A stretch of 64,000 bases of DNA from Agelaius tricolor (Eukaryota > Chordata > Aves > Passeriformes > Icteridae). Each line of letters begins with the position of its first letter. Position 1 is the stretch's first letter. The translations under genes were made by a program, and so were the position numbers. The notes under the pieces were generated by a model, which did not search any database, was not told the origin of the DNA, and was given only the letters and a program-made list of their open reading frames with translations. The stretch is from assembly GCA_023055355.1 (NCBI GenBank), contig JALJCS010000015.1:17659516-17723515 (forward strand), read 5' to 3'. Shown in pieces: positions 11,619 to 23,694 of the stretch.

Positions 11619-12523
11619 CCTCCTCAGTGTTGGTTATGAGATAAACCCTTCACTTTTGCCTTCAAAAATAACTAAAGTCTTTACAATGAAATATGGCACG
11701 CAACATCCCCTGATAGATGGGGCTGCACCTGTTTTAGAGAGGACTGTGCAGAAGCACTCTTAGTTCCTGTTCCAAAGGCTGTGGAGATTAATGGAGAAAC
11801 TCCAGCTGGAATAAGGAGGTGTCACACCTTTTCCTCAGTGCATGGTATTTCCATTAGCCCCTTCTAAATCTGCAAGTTGCTGAATCAGGCTTTTGTCCAT
11901 CCATGTAATGACTGTAACTCCTCCATCACTAGATATAGCAGGTCAGGGCTCACACACTTCTCTCAGAAGATGAAGAGAATAGAATTTGATCTGTTGCAAC
12001 AACGTTCTGCATCTTTTGGTGTTGCCCCCACCCATACTGTAACATTTTTGGTTTGTTTCATAATAATTTCTGGGACTTTCTTTCCTATTCTCTGTATAAT
12101 CACCAGGTTTCTTTCTTCTGAGTATTGTATAGTAGAACACATTCAGTTTATGGTTCCTCATTGTCAGCATTGCACCTCATTTTCCAGAAGGAAACCCTGC
12201 TGGATGTGTCATTGGAGGGGAGAGCCTTTGGTGTCTCAAGTTATGCATGCACTTAAAAAAAAAACTTCTCTGAAGTCAAAAGGGTACATTGTCCCCTATG
12301 CTCTGAAATTCAATTTTGAAATCAAGGGGGCGATTGATTTAAAGTTCAAATTGAAAGCAAAGTCTTGAAACTGCTCAAAAGCCTGGCAGTATATCAGCCC
12401 CAGCCATGATGTTTTAAGGGCCTCATTCATCCCATGGACATTTTGTGCTGGACAACCCATTATGATTTTTGCTGTTCTGTTCTCCTCATAAAACCATCAG
12501 GACTCTCTCTTTCTGTCTGTCTT

Positions 12524-12540
12524 AAAAAAAAAAAAAAAAA
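12524..12540 (+). repeat. A17 homopolymer tract
   Basis: Seventeen A's are followed by a further A-rich segment. The sequence upstream shows no gene similarity that would mark a processed pseudogene. Confidence 0.9.
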
Positions 12541-15153
12541 GGAAAAAGAAAATAAAATCCAATTTTTCCAGTTAAGTCATTCTTTGGCACTGGGAACACA
12601 GGAAATAATTTCTCACTGTCAGCTGGGAAACCATAAAGTTTGACTGGGTCAAGCCCTTATTCCTTCTCCAGCACCACTGGCCACACTACTAGCATTACAG
12701 CAGGGTTGTGTGAAGGGACAGGACAGGGGGAATGCTGCTAAAACAGCCCTTTTTTCCACACAAGTGGCCTTAGACAACTTTGCTTTCAGCTCTAAGACCC
12801 TAGAGTGAGATTAAAAATTTTTGTCCTCAATATTTGGTAAGAAGAGGTTGCGAGAAAAAATACAATTTTCAAGTCCTAAGAGCGAATGTTATTCACTGAA
12901 ATAAAGTGTCAGGTAAATAAATGAGTTGTACAGCCTGCTGCATAGACAAATAATGCTGAAAAGTTGTGGAAAAATAAACATTTTTACTTGTGGGGTCCAT
13001 TTCAGGTCCTGTTATTTCTGTAGTTTCTTTGCCAGTAACTCGGATCCCACCAGCTGAGACTGACAGTGTTTTACACACCACAGATTTTAAATATCAAAAT
13101 GACAGTTTCTCACATGTTGTTGTCCATCAGTATGAGCCATGATTGCTGTTTGGAGAAGATGTGATTGCCAACCTGTGGCTGGTGTGATTGCTCTTTGCAA
13201 TCTGCTGTTCCTGAATGATTTTTGGGGGAGTGTGGGGGAGGCAAGCGGCTGGGCTGGAGTGCACTTCCCATATAAATGTTTCTGTCCTGATTTCTCATGG
13301 TAGTGCTTATGCAACCACAGCGTGCTCTGTGTGCATCTTGAGCTATTGGTTTCTTTTAAATATTTTTATTCCCATTTTATACCCATTGGCTAATCTGATA
13401 GCTTTTAAGATCCTGTAAGTTTTCTACAGGTAAACAGGGAGAGCAGGCAGTTAATATTCCCATTGAGATGAGGGTTACCAGTGGCCAGGAATATTTTCCC
13501 TGCAATGTTTAGCTCTTTAGAGAAACAGACATTAAAAATCCTTTTGTACTTGATGAAAAAAGTGGTATTAAAAGGGAATTCATACAGCAGCTGTGATTTA
13601 AGACAGTTGCATGGAGCTTCATTGGTTCCAGTGTGCACAGACCTATTTGTTTCCAGACATTGTCTTGGATATAGAGTATATATGCAAACTTTGTTCCACC
13701 CTCCGACATAACCATATATCTGCACTGAAAAGCCTGGCTGTAATTGCTGGGAGAACACAGAAGTTATTGGCTCTTTAGTCTGCTTAGTCCAGAGGAAAAT
13801 GATCCTAGAGAAAATTCTTCTAAACCTTATTAGTGGCAGTTGACTTATGACCTATATCACAGTAATTTTTACTTGATATGAATAAAATCAATTGTGTTTC
13901 TCTGCAGTGTAACTATCCACTTTCACATTGTTTGCATATCTAATCTGGTTTTGGGTTGAATTTAGCCTTTGTCCTTAGTGATATTTCATTTTGGTTAGTG
14001 CTGCTATAGATCACGCCGCACTTGCTTTTATTTTCTATCAGCTTTTAATTTGCTGCTTTTCAAATCAATTGATTGTGACTTCATTAAGTGAGAGGGCAAA
14101 TATCAGAAGCAGATGCAGTTTTCCCTCTCCTCTGACTTTGTCTCCCTCTGTCCCTTCCAGAGGGTTTCTCTTGCCTCCATATTATGTGCTTTGCTTTGAT
14201 CCTGTCTCCCTTTAAGCAGGACCCTCTCCACACTGCTAATCACTTTTATTGCCACATCTGCACATTGTGTCTTTTCTCAAACAGGGTGGGTGAGCTCATA
14301 AAACTGTGCAGGGGACAGCAGGAAGGGGAGGCTGTGGAGCTGACATTAATGGAGAATCTCATAGGCCAGCAGTTCCAATTCAAGCTACAATGTCACAGCT
14401 GAAACAATGTCAGGACCCATTTCACAACCTATTACAAGAGAAAAACCACACAACAACAAAAGCTCATAACCCTTTGGATGTTACCCTGAGACCCATTCAC
14501 ACTGACAGGATCTGCAGGATATTGGATGTTCTCATCTCACTGAGCAGAAATCATTTGGTGTTTCGCAGGGAGGGTCGGGCTTCTTGGAAGTCGAGCCCCT
14601 TTCTGCTGCTGTAAAAACAATTTGAAGAGAAGGTGCAGAGTGTTGGGTAGGTGCCAGGCAAATAGGATGACAAAAGCAGAAGGAAATATAAAACTTACTG
14701 CATCCAAGAAGTAAATCTGAGCCCATGCCAGGAAAAGAATGTCAATACACATGTATGGAAAGGAATGCAGGCTATGTTTTATAGCAATTTAGAGTGACCA
14801 TTTACCAGATGTTTTGGTTTACCACTGAAAAATAATATATGTATGAATAGCAAAGACCTTCCTCTTTCAAGAGAGAGAAAAAGGATCTTAATTGCATTGA
14901 ATTTATCACACTTTTTGTCCATTTGGTGGCAGAGCACTTGTCCTAGACGGTAACAGGCAGGGCTGCAGTGCCACCAGTTGCTTTTCTGTGCACATTCACA
15001 TATTGATTAATGTCCATCTTGATTTATTTTCAGAGGGCATAAGCAATGTCCTGTAACAGGCACACGCTTGCACTAAGTAACTGTTGATTCGTTTTGGACG
15101 TATGATCAAAACCATTCAGAAGCTTCAAAGCACTTTCTGTTTCATTTCTAGAC

Positions 15154-15191
15154 TTTTTTCCCCCCCTCATTTTGTCCTAGGGGGGAAAAAA
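15154..15191. repeat. Perfect 12-bp inverted repeat, T6C6 ... G6A6, 14-nt spacer
   Basis: Bases 15154-15165 (six T then six C) are exactly complementary to 15180-15191 (six G then six A), separated by 14 nt. Each arm is a pure pyrimidine or purine block, so besides a cruciform or RNA hairpin the tract could adopt triplex-like structures. It is neither a microsatellite nor part of any transposon that I recognise. Confidence 0.85.
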
Positions 15192-18100
15192 AGGCAGCAA
15201 AGACATGCAAATGCAATCACACTGGCCTCAGATGATGAATATTAAAACTTGGATAGGTTCAGCTTTTTTCTGCTCAGTGTAGATGTATGTTTGTTGCCAT
15301 GGGTATGTGTGGGCAATGTGTAGGTGGCTTCTTTAATGTTTTGCAGCTTATCAAAAAGTTTATTTCTTTGAAGTCAACAATGAGTATTGTGCTTGTCCAT
15401 GTGATATTTACTCTTATATCTTGTGTTGTGCACTAATTAAACTGATGTAAGAGGGAATGGGTTGACACTATAAAAGTTAATGGCCCACTACTGTAGAAGT
15501 CCAGATGGTTTTAGGGTCATATTTGTAGCATTAATTTTGAATGTCAGGCTGTTTGAACCCTGCTGGGTGCACTGTTCAGGCATATATCAAAGCAGCATCT
15601 TCTCTGTGAATTTAGTGCTAGAATTTTTCCCTCTTGTCTGCAAAGAAAATCCACCACATAAAGCAGGGTAAGTTAGGACAGAGTTAATTCTTGAGATGCT
15701 CCCTATGACTCCAGTGTTCTGAATTGAAATCAGTATCTGTGCAATGTTAATGCTGTAATTAAATTTCATTAGATTTAAAGCTCAACCTTTTCATGGTGAG
15801 GTAAAGAGCATTCCTATGTGGTTTTACTGATCATTGCAGTAAATGCCTTGAGAAAGTAGTGCTTGAAGGCTGAGATCCTCAAAGGGATACTGAGACCTGA
15901 AAGGGGCTCTGGCGAAATTCAGGTGTTGGAGATGAAGACTGCCACTCTACATCCTCCTCCCTCCCTAGGTGCCCAGGAGGAGAGGACACAGAGCTGTATC
16001 TGCCTCTCAGTGTGCCCATGACCGTGCCCTGGAGTCCCACAGGTGCAGTCCAACCCCTCTGAATGTGATCCACCTCCTCCAAAAGAGGTTGGGCTGATGG
16101 AATGGTCTCCTGAGAGCCTGGAGTGCCATTCAGGATCCACCACCAGCTGAGATGCCCAGAAATCCTGAACATCAGTGCAAGGCTGCCCACAGGCCAGCCT
16201 GCTCTTGTTACTGACCTAGCACAGGGCTGAGTGGATTCCTGAGGGCTCCCAAAACCCCAGAAGGTTCTGTCTTTGTGTTGCAAAGCCTGTATCCTGTTGT
16301 CTCTCCTGTGCTTTGCTGACTATTAAGACCCTCACTGAACCAGCTTTCTGCTGACACCAGCTGTCTCACTGGCTATTAGCCTGTCTCTAACCTCTGTGTT
16401 TACCAGGAAAATTATTGAGAAAAAGGTAACAAGGCAATCTGGGCATCATCTGACAGGTTCTGATTGCCTCCAGCTCTCTGGGCAAGGCCGGCCTCACCCA
16501 GGCAGGGAGCAGAGGTGAGGAGCTCATGCTGATTCAATTATCACCACTCTGAACTGCCCTCAAAGGCTACAGGTAGCTCGCAGATCAGAAAGAAAGATGA
16601 GCTCGTAACCAGCCAAGTCCAAAGGCTTCCAAAGTCAATAGAAATCTTTTCATGGAATTCACTGAGTTGTGGATCAGGGCCATTAGGAGAGCTCTGACAA
16701 ATGGGCAGAGACACTGCAGGCTCCCACCCCCATCATGTATTAAATAGAGGTGGAAGTGGGGAACTTAACATGGAATTACCTCTTCTGTGCAGTATGTGCT
16801 GTATTTCTACCTAAAAACCAGGTCTGTACTCTGTATGTGCTCTTTTGGCCTCATAAACAAAATCCTGCAGCCCTTTGCCGTGCACTCTCTAATATCCTAC
16901 TGTACTTTGTAGGTGGATTCTCAGAAAAAAATATTGTACTTGCAATTAATCAATTGTGCTGTGTTGTAATTAAATGACTATATCAAAGAGGAAGAAATTA
17001 AAACAGGATCCCTTAAAACAACTACTCAGTGGTATAATTACAGAATACCCTATGAGCAAATTAGTTTCTGCCTATGTGAGATCTGACAAACTAATAAACA
17101 CCTTGCTGTGTAAATTGTGACCAGGTATATTTTCAGACTCTTAATCACTGAAGCTTGCCAAAGAGTGAAATGACAAATCATTATTTGGGTTTTTTTCTCC
17201 TTTCTGAGTGAAAAACTCATTCACTGCTAGTCTTAATTCTTTGTGTATCTTTGGAAAGTTCATTCTGTTTGTCTTTCTACCCTTGTCTATTCTTTCTTTC
17301 TGTCATTATGATATTTGCCATAGAAGGAAATATCTAGTTCATTTATTCACTGCTTTTCAGTAAGTAGAATTCATCAATAGAGAAACCAGCATTTGGGAAT
17401 GGGAATGGTTATGAACCTCCTGGCCCATATAATTCCCTTATCATGCCGTTTGGAAAAGAAGAAAAAAATTCTGTGAATGTATGAGAAATCTTGTTGATTA
17501 AAAATATGCACAAAGCCAAAAATGTTCAACAGGTGATCTCACAATCTTTTCTTAATATGATCTCGAATAGCTTTATATATGTGAAACATTCTACTAGAGG
17601 AAAAGAAAGTCAATAAAATGATGAAAAGTAATTATGCTAGGAAGTGTAGGCAAAAAGAGAAAATCAGAGTTCAACAGATCATTTTAATTTACTGCCACCA
17701 GAGACATAAAGTTAACAAATGAGAAGACACCATATTCATTTTGAAGTGTGCAGTAAATATGACAGAGCATCATAAGAAATGTTCTGATATGATTCACTTA
17801 AAGCTTGTTCAAATTAATATACTACTTGTTGAAAATGTGTAGGAGCTGTTAAGTTTATTTTAAGGAAATATATTGACTTTAAGGAAGGAACAGTCACTGT
17901 GACAGACATTAAAACACTCGAGTGAATTAAGGAACATTATACTGAGTGTATTGCAAATGAAGGCATGATATCTCTGGAAGGGTTTTACAGTGTGAGAAGT
18001 CTTTAATGAGGCATTTGAGCTGCATGGAGGAGCAGCTCTCATAGCCTTTGGAACATGACTACAAAGAAGATATCGATCTGTAGATGTTATCCGGTTGTAT

Positions 18101-18264
18101 TCCAGATTAAAAGATGACAAAATCTTCAGGAGGTAACTGAGAAGATTAACCTGTCAAGGAGATACCCCATAATGAGATTATCCCAATATGAGGCTCTTCA
18201 CAAAGGGGAGGGATTATTAAGAGGGGGAGCCAGTGTTTAAAGGGATTTTTAGAGTGTGCTGGTT

Positions 18265-18286
18265 TGTGTGTGTGTGTGTGTGTGTG
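18265..18286 (+). repeat. (TG)11 microsatellite
   Basis: Eleven uninterrupted TG units are followed by degenerate TG-rich sequence up to about 18303. Confidence 0.95.
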
Positions 18287-21200
18287 CACCGGTGTCTGTG
18301 TGCGGGCTTCAGTCTGAGAGCAGGGCAGAAACACACGGAGAGAAAATTCTGGTCTGTGTTCCAGGACACACAGAGATGGAGCTCTGAGAGCCCTTCTCTT
18401 TCTAAGGCTCATTACAAAGCCCACTGTTCACTCTCCCCATGACCCCAAGCTTCACCATGGCTGTATTAAGCAAAATACATTTTACAACCCCAGAGAGCAT
18501 TTCTAAGAAATAATCAGCTCTGTGCTTCTGTGAGTAGCTGCAGGGGCTACAGGTCAGCAGACTACAATTACCCCTCATAGTTGACTACACTTCCAGATTT
18601 GTAGGAACTAAATGGTACTTTTAATACATTCTTAAATATATCTATGTACTGTATCTATATCCATGCACACATCAGTCCTTTTCTAGGGGTGACTGGTAAT
18701 CCTGTCCCATTGTCTATTGATCTATCAAAATATTTATGTTGTTTGTGAGTTGCATTTACTGCACATGCTCATTTTGCTCTGATCTTGCAGGTGTTTATGG
18801 TGTATTAACTTTTAGAAATTTTCCGACTGCTGTTGGAATGGCTTCTACCTTGTTCCAGGCAGGAACAGCTACACCCAGCTAGTTGCATTTTAATGTTTGC
18901 CATTAAAAAGTTATCAGTCACTAAATTCAGACCAAAAGTTTTCTTCTACATTAGCACCATATCAGTTTATTAATAAAGGCTGATGGACTGATCAGATAAG
19001 TGAATTTTCCTGCTGTGTTGGGACATTTAGTCATCTTGGACTCACCTCTTTCTAAGCATGAGTTTCTGATATAAATCCCTTGGCTTTCCTGAAGTCGGTG
19101 TGCTGTGGGAGCTGTTCAAATGTTTGTTGTTGAATCAGCATGAAGGAGCTACAGGAAGTCTGTTTTAACAGCCAGGGCATGTCAAGGAACTTCCATCAAG
19201 GAGGAATCAGATCTCTTTGCTGATTTCCTGCACTGTAGTGAAGCAATGGAGTGCTGAGTTAACTTGGAAGCTGGAATGATTACAACTCTGTATCTGCCCT
19301 CCTGTTCCCCACCATCATTTATACTCTCAAGGCCAAAGTCTATAATTCACACACTGAATGATCTTGTGCTGCCTGGGGAGTCCTGACTGCTCATAGATGG
19401 CAGTGCTTCCAAAGACACTTCTGCAAAGCTGGACCTGGAGCAAATCCAGGAGACTTTATTAATTGATTCTCTCTTTTAGAAAGATTACTACCTATCTTTG
19501 TTCCCATTTTCCCCAGTGAAAACTCTCTATTTCTGCTGGAAGAAGCTCAGAAGGCCAGACCTGATAGCACCAAAGAATAAAGATGCTCAAGCTTAGTTTT
19601 ATGGCTGCAAAAAAGGCCTGTCAATCTCAAGAGCTACCTGAGATATTGGATGAGCTCATGAGATATCAGGCCCTTCGAGTGCAGATCTCTTCAGCAGCAT
19701 GGGAAGGTCAACCTGCTGTGGCATCTTGACAAATGTGCAACGATGAAATTCCTCTCAAATTACCTTTAAAATACTCCATTTGAAAGTCTGCACAGCTCCA
19801 GAGCACGGTTTGTGTCATGTCTTGCTTTCTCTCATTTAATTCATCACAGCACTTTTAACCCTCCCTCTCCCTCCCTCTCTGGCAACCAGGGAAAGCAAAC
19901 CTTTCCCTAAATATTTGGCATCCCTACTCAGGATTTTTTTCTGTTTGTTTTCTCTAGGTGCAGTGCTGTCCTTCCCCTTTGCAGGTGGAATTGGGGGCTG
20001 TCCCCAGGACATCCCTGGGGCCCCTCTCCCCCCTGCATCCCCGTGAGTGACGTTGCTGAGCACCAGAGCAAATCAGCAGACAGAGGTGAGGCAGATGATA
20101 TAAACCATGCAAATTTAAAAACCACACCGCACAAAAAGTTAATCTGCAAAGTTAGTGTACCTGGTAAGTGGGGAAAGCTGTTCATTTGGCTGCAGAAAAA
20201 GCTGCTGAGTGACAAGGAATAAGTCACTGGCTGTGTTTCCAAAGGGTGGCTGAGGCAGTGGGATTGGTCCCATCAAGGATGATTTAGGGACTGCTTTTCA
20301 TATTACATGTGTAAACTTGGCAGCAGGTGTGTTTTGAGAAGAGAATGGATTTATTAGCATCAGGGAAGAAGGGCAACAAATGTGATGGAACAAAGCCAAC
20401 AAATTAAAAATAATTTGACAAAATTAATTAGGCTTATGTGCAAGTAAATGGGTGATACACTTTCTAGATGGGAAGTATGAGGTGTTGCAGCAGGGGACAG
20501 AAAATAATTATAAGGCTGTACTTTTAGGAGACATCGATCATGGTGAGGGCTTAAAGATGATTTTAGATGATAAATAGATACATAAGAGTAGAGAAAGTCC
20601 AGTAATAATTTCAAGAGCATATTGACTGAAACATGTGAAATGTAAAAGGTGAAAAGGAAAGGTGGTTGATGCTCATTTATTAGTATTGATTTGCATTAGA
20701 GTAGCAACTTTGTATCCCAGCCAAGCTCAGGATCCCATTCTGCTTGGCACTGCATCAACACACAGTAAGAGGTATTTTGTAATCTAAATAGACTGGAGAC
20801 AAAAAAAAAATAGAAAAGAATTATAATCCCAAATGACAGAAAGAGAACTGAGGCAGAGAGATGGTAAAGCTTGAGCTGTTTGGAAAATGTGACCTTTTAA
20901 TTAAAAATACAGCTGCAAATGAAAAATATTTAAATTTTGACACAATTCTCATGGGAAATTTTGAGCTGCAGCTAAAAACCTCAGTGTTTTGGGTAACAAC
21001 AAAAAACAATGAAAATATTCCTGCATGTCTTTTCCTCTTCTGCCCTCACAAGAAAAGCTTTTTCAAAGGAAGAGGAAGAATGAATTAATTAATATGCACA
21101 TTAGTTCTCTGCAAGCCAAGCTTCCAATTTAAAGAAGCACTAATTTGAAAGGAAATTTTTAACCATTTTATATTGAGTGCTTGATGTCTACCCACCAGGA

Positions 21201-21645
21201 CATGCACCTGGCCACAATTCTCCTCCACGCCACTGTAACCACAAGAAAATCCTTCTTAGAGACAGGGAAGAAGCTGCTTAGGAATACAGGAGTTCTCCAC
21301 TACAGGAGGTAGGAGCTCTTATGGATTTTTCTCTGCCCTAGTTCCTATTTTGTAAAGCCCCATGAACATTTAAGTTCACGGTGGCTTACTCCACGTTTAA
21401 TAGTGTAAGAACTCATCCTCTACTCAGAGCGCCCTTAAAATGCCTGAGAGAGGAGTGAGGAGCTGTAAATTCATCCCTTGCTTTGCTGTGCACTGGTTTC
21501 TTGGGGTAGACAAGCCCACAGAACACCACAGTTATTTTAGCATGATGGGGAAATAAGATAGACACCGTTAAGATTTTATGAACAGTTTTGGTCCTTGAAA
21601 TAAATGCAAGATACTCAGCAGACATTGAAGTGGTTAGGGCTGTAG
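18287..21645. other. Gene-free stretch apart from one weak exon candidate
   Basis: Unique DNA. No open frame exceeds about 104 codons and no transposon is recognised. The only structure of note is the splice-bounded segment at 19958-20042. A pyrimidine-rich run (CCCTCTCCCTCC-type) precedes it at 19858-19880. Confidence 0.5.
19958..20042 (+). other. Candidate 85-bp internal exon
   Basis: A long pyrimidine tract (TTTTTTTCTGTTTGTTTTCT, then CTAG) ends at 19957, and a consensus donor GTGAGT starts at 20043. A second good acceptor (CCTTCCCCTTTGCAG) ends at 19984, giving an alternative 58-bp exon. All three frames are open across the segment, and it is G/C-rich compared with its flanks. The encoded peptides are Pro/Gly/Leu-rich and match nothing that I know. 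It could be a lncRNA exon, an untranslated exon or chance. Confidence 0.2.
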
Positions 21646-21663
21646 CAACAACAACAACAACAA
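21646..21663 (+). repeat. (CAA)6 microsatellite
   Basis: Six perfect CAA units followed by an A-run. Confidence 0.95.
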
Positions 21664-23669
21664 AAAATAAGGGTTCAAAGGTTCATGGGATGTAAGTCAA
21701 AAGGAAAGATTAGCTAGTCAGAGGGGATTATCTGAGAAAAGAGGTAGATAAACTCCTGACAAAGGTGACAGATTCATGCCAATAAGTTATCTGTGCTGCT
21801 GAATAATTCAAGAGAAAGAGAGCAGGGATTGAAGCTGAGGGAAATGCTCATGCAAAAGGAGTTTCGGAACAGTCTCATAGAAAAACTCTAGCTGCCCAAA
21901 GTCATCAGCAGAACTGAGAGCCAGGAAAGGATGCTACACAAAGCAAAAAGAGAGATCATTTTTTTTTTTTACTTAATAGCTTTTATAAGGAACAATTTAA
22001 AACCAGTTGGGGATTTCCTCAAAAATCAACTCTCAAATTTTCCTGTTCATATATGCAAAGGAACCCATAAGTCAGTGCTGGGTATTTCAGGCAGAACCCA
22101 GCCATTATTTCTTCTCTATTTTGTCTTAGGTATTAATTATTCCATAGTAATTATTTCATTGTATCCTAGTGCTGTGATTTTTTCCTTCTTGCAAGCTTTT
22201 CATCAATGCAAAAATACTGCAGGAAATATTTTGCTTCCCTTTTTCAGACACAGTATTCTATTCTGGAAAAAAATATCCATCAAAAAGATTTTTTTTTTTT
22301 TTTATGAGGGGATATATCAAAAAGCAAAATCAGTGGAACTGTTGGCTGAATTATTCCTCTGCCTTTCCAAGATGTTTTAGTAACATCTATCAGTGTCTGT
22401 CAAATGTTAATAATACTTCAGAGGAAACAACTTTACATTGCAGCTCCCCTTCAATAAACTTTTGACTTTCAGTGAATAGCTTATAAGCCTGAGAAACTCA
22501 GTATGAGACAGGAGTCTATCTCTGGACACAGAGAAATCCTCATTTTTAAGGATTTAGGGTATGACAAGAAAACTATACCAAGAATAAACAGATTTCTGCT
22601 TCTTCACTTTCTTTCCTCCACCCCCAAATTTAAATTTCTGTTTTTTAAGAAATACCTAGCAAAAATGATTTGAAATTTGAAGAACTAGAATGAGCTGGAA
22701 CATATATTAGTTGAGGGCCCTATTTTTGATTGTAGATGTTAATACCTTCCATGAATCATCAGAACAAGGCATTGTCCCCTTCCAGTCATAAGCATGGTTA
22801 GGATTTCCAAGGACATCAATATTCCACTTAAAAATGACAGGAAATACATTGAGGGAGGGAACAAAACTCTCTTGGGGGCAGTATCCAGCGCCTGTTAAAA
22901 TATTTAAGTATCTAAAGATGCAAGCTGAGTCAGGAGGGGCTTTTCAAAAGCCTTCCAACAGAAAAAAGGGATTAAAATGGCAGCAGGAGCAGCCACTGCA
23001 GCACTGCCAGTCCTGTTTGTACCCAGCATGTGAGGAGCAGCCATGTGCTGGCTGTGAATCCCTGTTCCAACATCCCAGCACGAGCTGGGAATGTCTTGGG
23101 AGAGGAAGTGAGGGGTTGGTGCTTCATATTCACAGAGATTTGCTGTGCTTTCTGCTCAAATCTTACTGCTTGGCACACAGAACTAAGTAATGCCCCTTCC
23201 CTGTCTGCACACATTCCCAACAGGAAGATGTGGGGAACACTGCAAATCATCTGTGTCAGACCTCACTCTCAGCTGAGCAAATAAATCACACACTTTTCCA
23301 GCCACCTACTCATCCCCCTGTGTGCTGAGCAGAGGAATGTGAGGGATAGCAGCACACATGGGACCAGATAGAAAATGGGAGCCAGAATAAACTCCTCTGC
23401 TGGTGCTGATGGTTTTGGTGCTATAAATCATCCTGAAATGGCTCTCTGTAGTCAAAATGATGTTTCATGGATCCCAGACAAGAAGTCAAGAGCTCACCAG
23501 AGGATGACACTATGGAATAAAAACAAAGCAGTGTCTCCTTGAAGAAATCTCCTGCATCTGCATGAGCATTTGCTGTCTGCTTTTCCCTGGAAAAGAGGGA
23601 ACTGGCACAGCCCAAAGGATTTGGATGGCTCAAGCCCTTGGAGGATGTAATGATGTGCAAAGCTTCTTT
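21664..23669. other. Gene-free stretch
   Basis: AT-rich DNA with T-runs at 21960-21970 and 22289-22303 (T15). A 149-codon plus frame at 21931-22380 encodes a Phe/Ile/Lys-rich product that includes the homopolymer translation. I take it as spurious. Nothing else is recognised. Confidence 0.55.
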
Positions 23670-23694
23670 CACACACACACACACACATATATAT
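23670..23694 (+). repeat. (CA)9(TA)4 compound microsatellite
   Basis: CA units from 23670 pass directly into TA units ending at 23694. Confidence 0.95.

Larger units (their letters stand above)
11619..18264. other. Gene-free stretch with possible conserved non-coding segments
   Basis: No recognised gene. Open frames of up to 163 codons (plus 11877-12368) lack family motifs. Segments at 13.78-14.10 kb and 15.0-15.45 kb are AT-rich, non-repetitive and dense in homeodomain and POU-type cores (a perfect octamer ATGCAAAT at 15205-15212), resembling conserved non-coding elements; this cannot be verified from one sequence. A weak terminal-exon candidate lies at 13006-13142. A 1-kb block at 15.88-16.6 kb is relatively GC-rich without recognisable content. 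Confidence 0.5.

Noticed and set aside
11877..12368. 163-codon plus frame
   Set aside because: Mixed composition with no motif. The 3' part reads through an A-run. No splice or promoter context.
12524..12540. Poly(A) tail of a processed pseudogene (also A16 at 7929)
   Set aside because: No upstream gene-like sequence and no flanking target duplication could be seen.
14690..14752. Minus-strand hydrophobic segment before a GTAAGT donor as a membrane-protein exon
   Set aside because: The reading CIDILFLAWAQIYF is attractive, but no convincing acceptor precedes it; the only AG with a pyrimidine tract leaves 18 bp.
15880..16290. Old amniote interspersed element suggested by wording such as GAGATCCTCAAAGG
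   Set aside because: Only a short phrase is reminiscent of such elements. The following sequence does not continue the match.
21931..22380. 149-codon plus frame with hydrophobic stretches
   Set aside because: It contains translated T and A homopolymers and has extreme Phe/Ile/Lys content. It is likely chance in AT-rich DNA.
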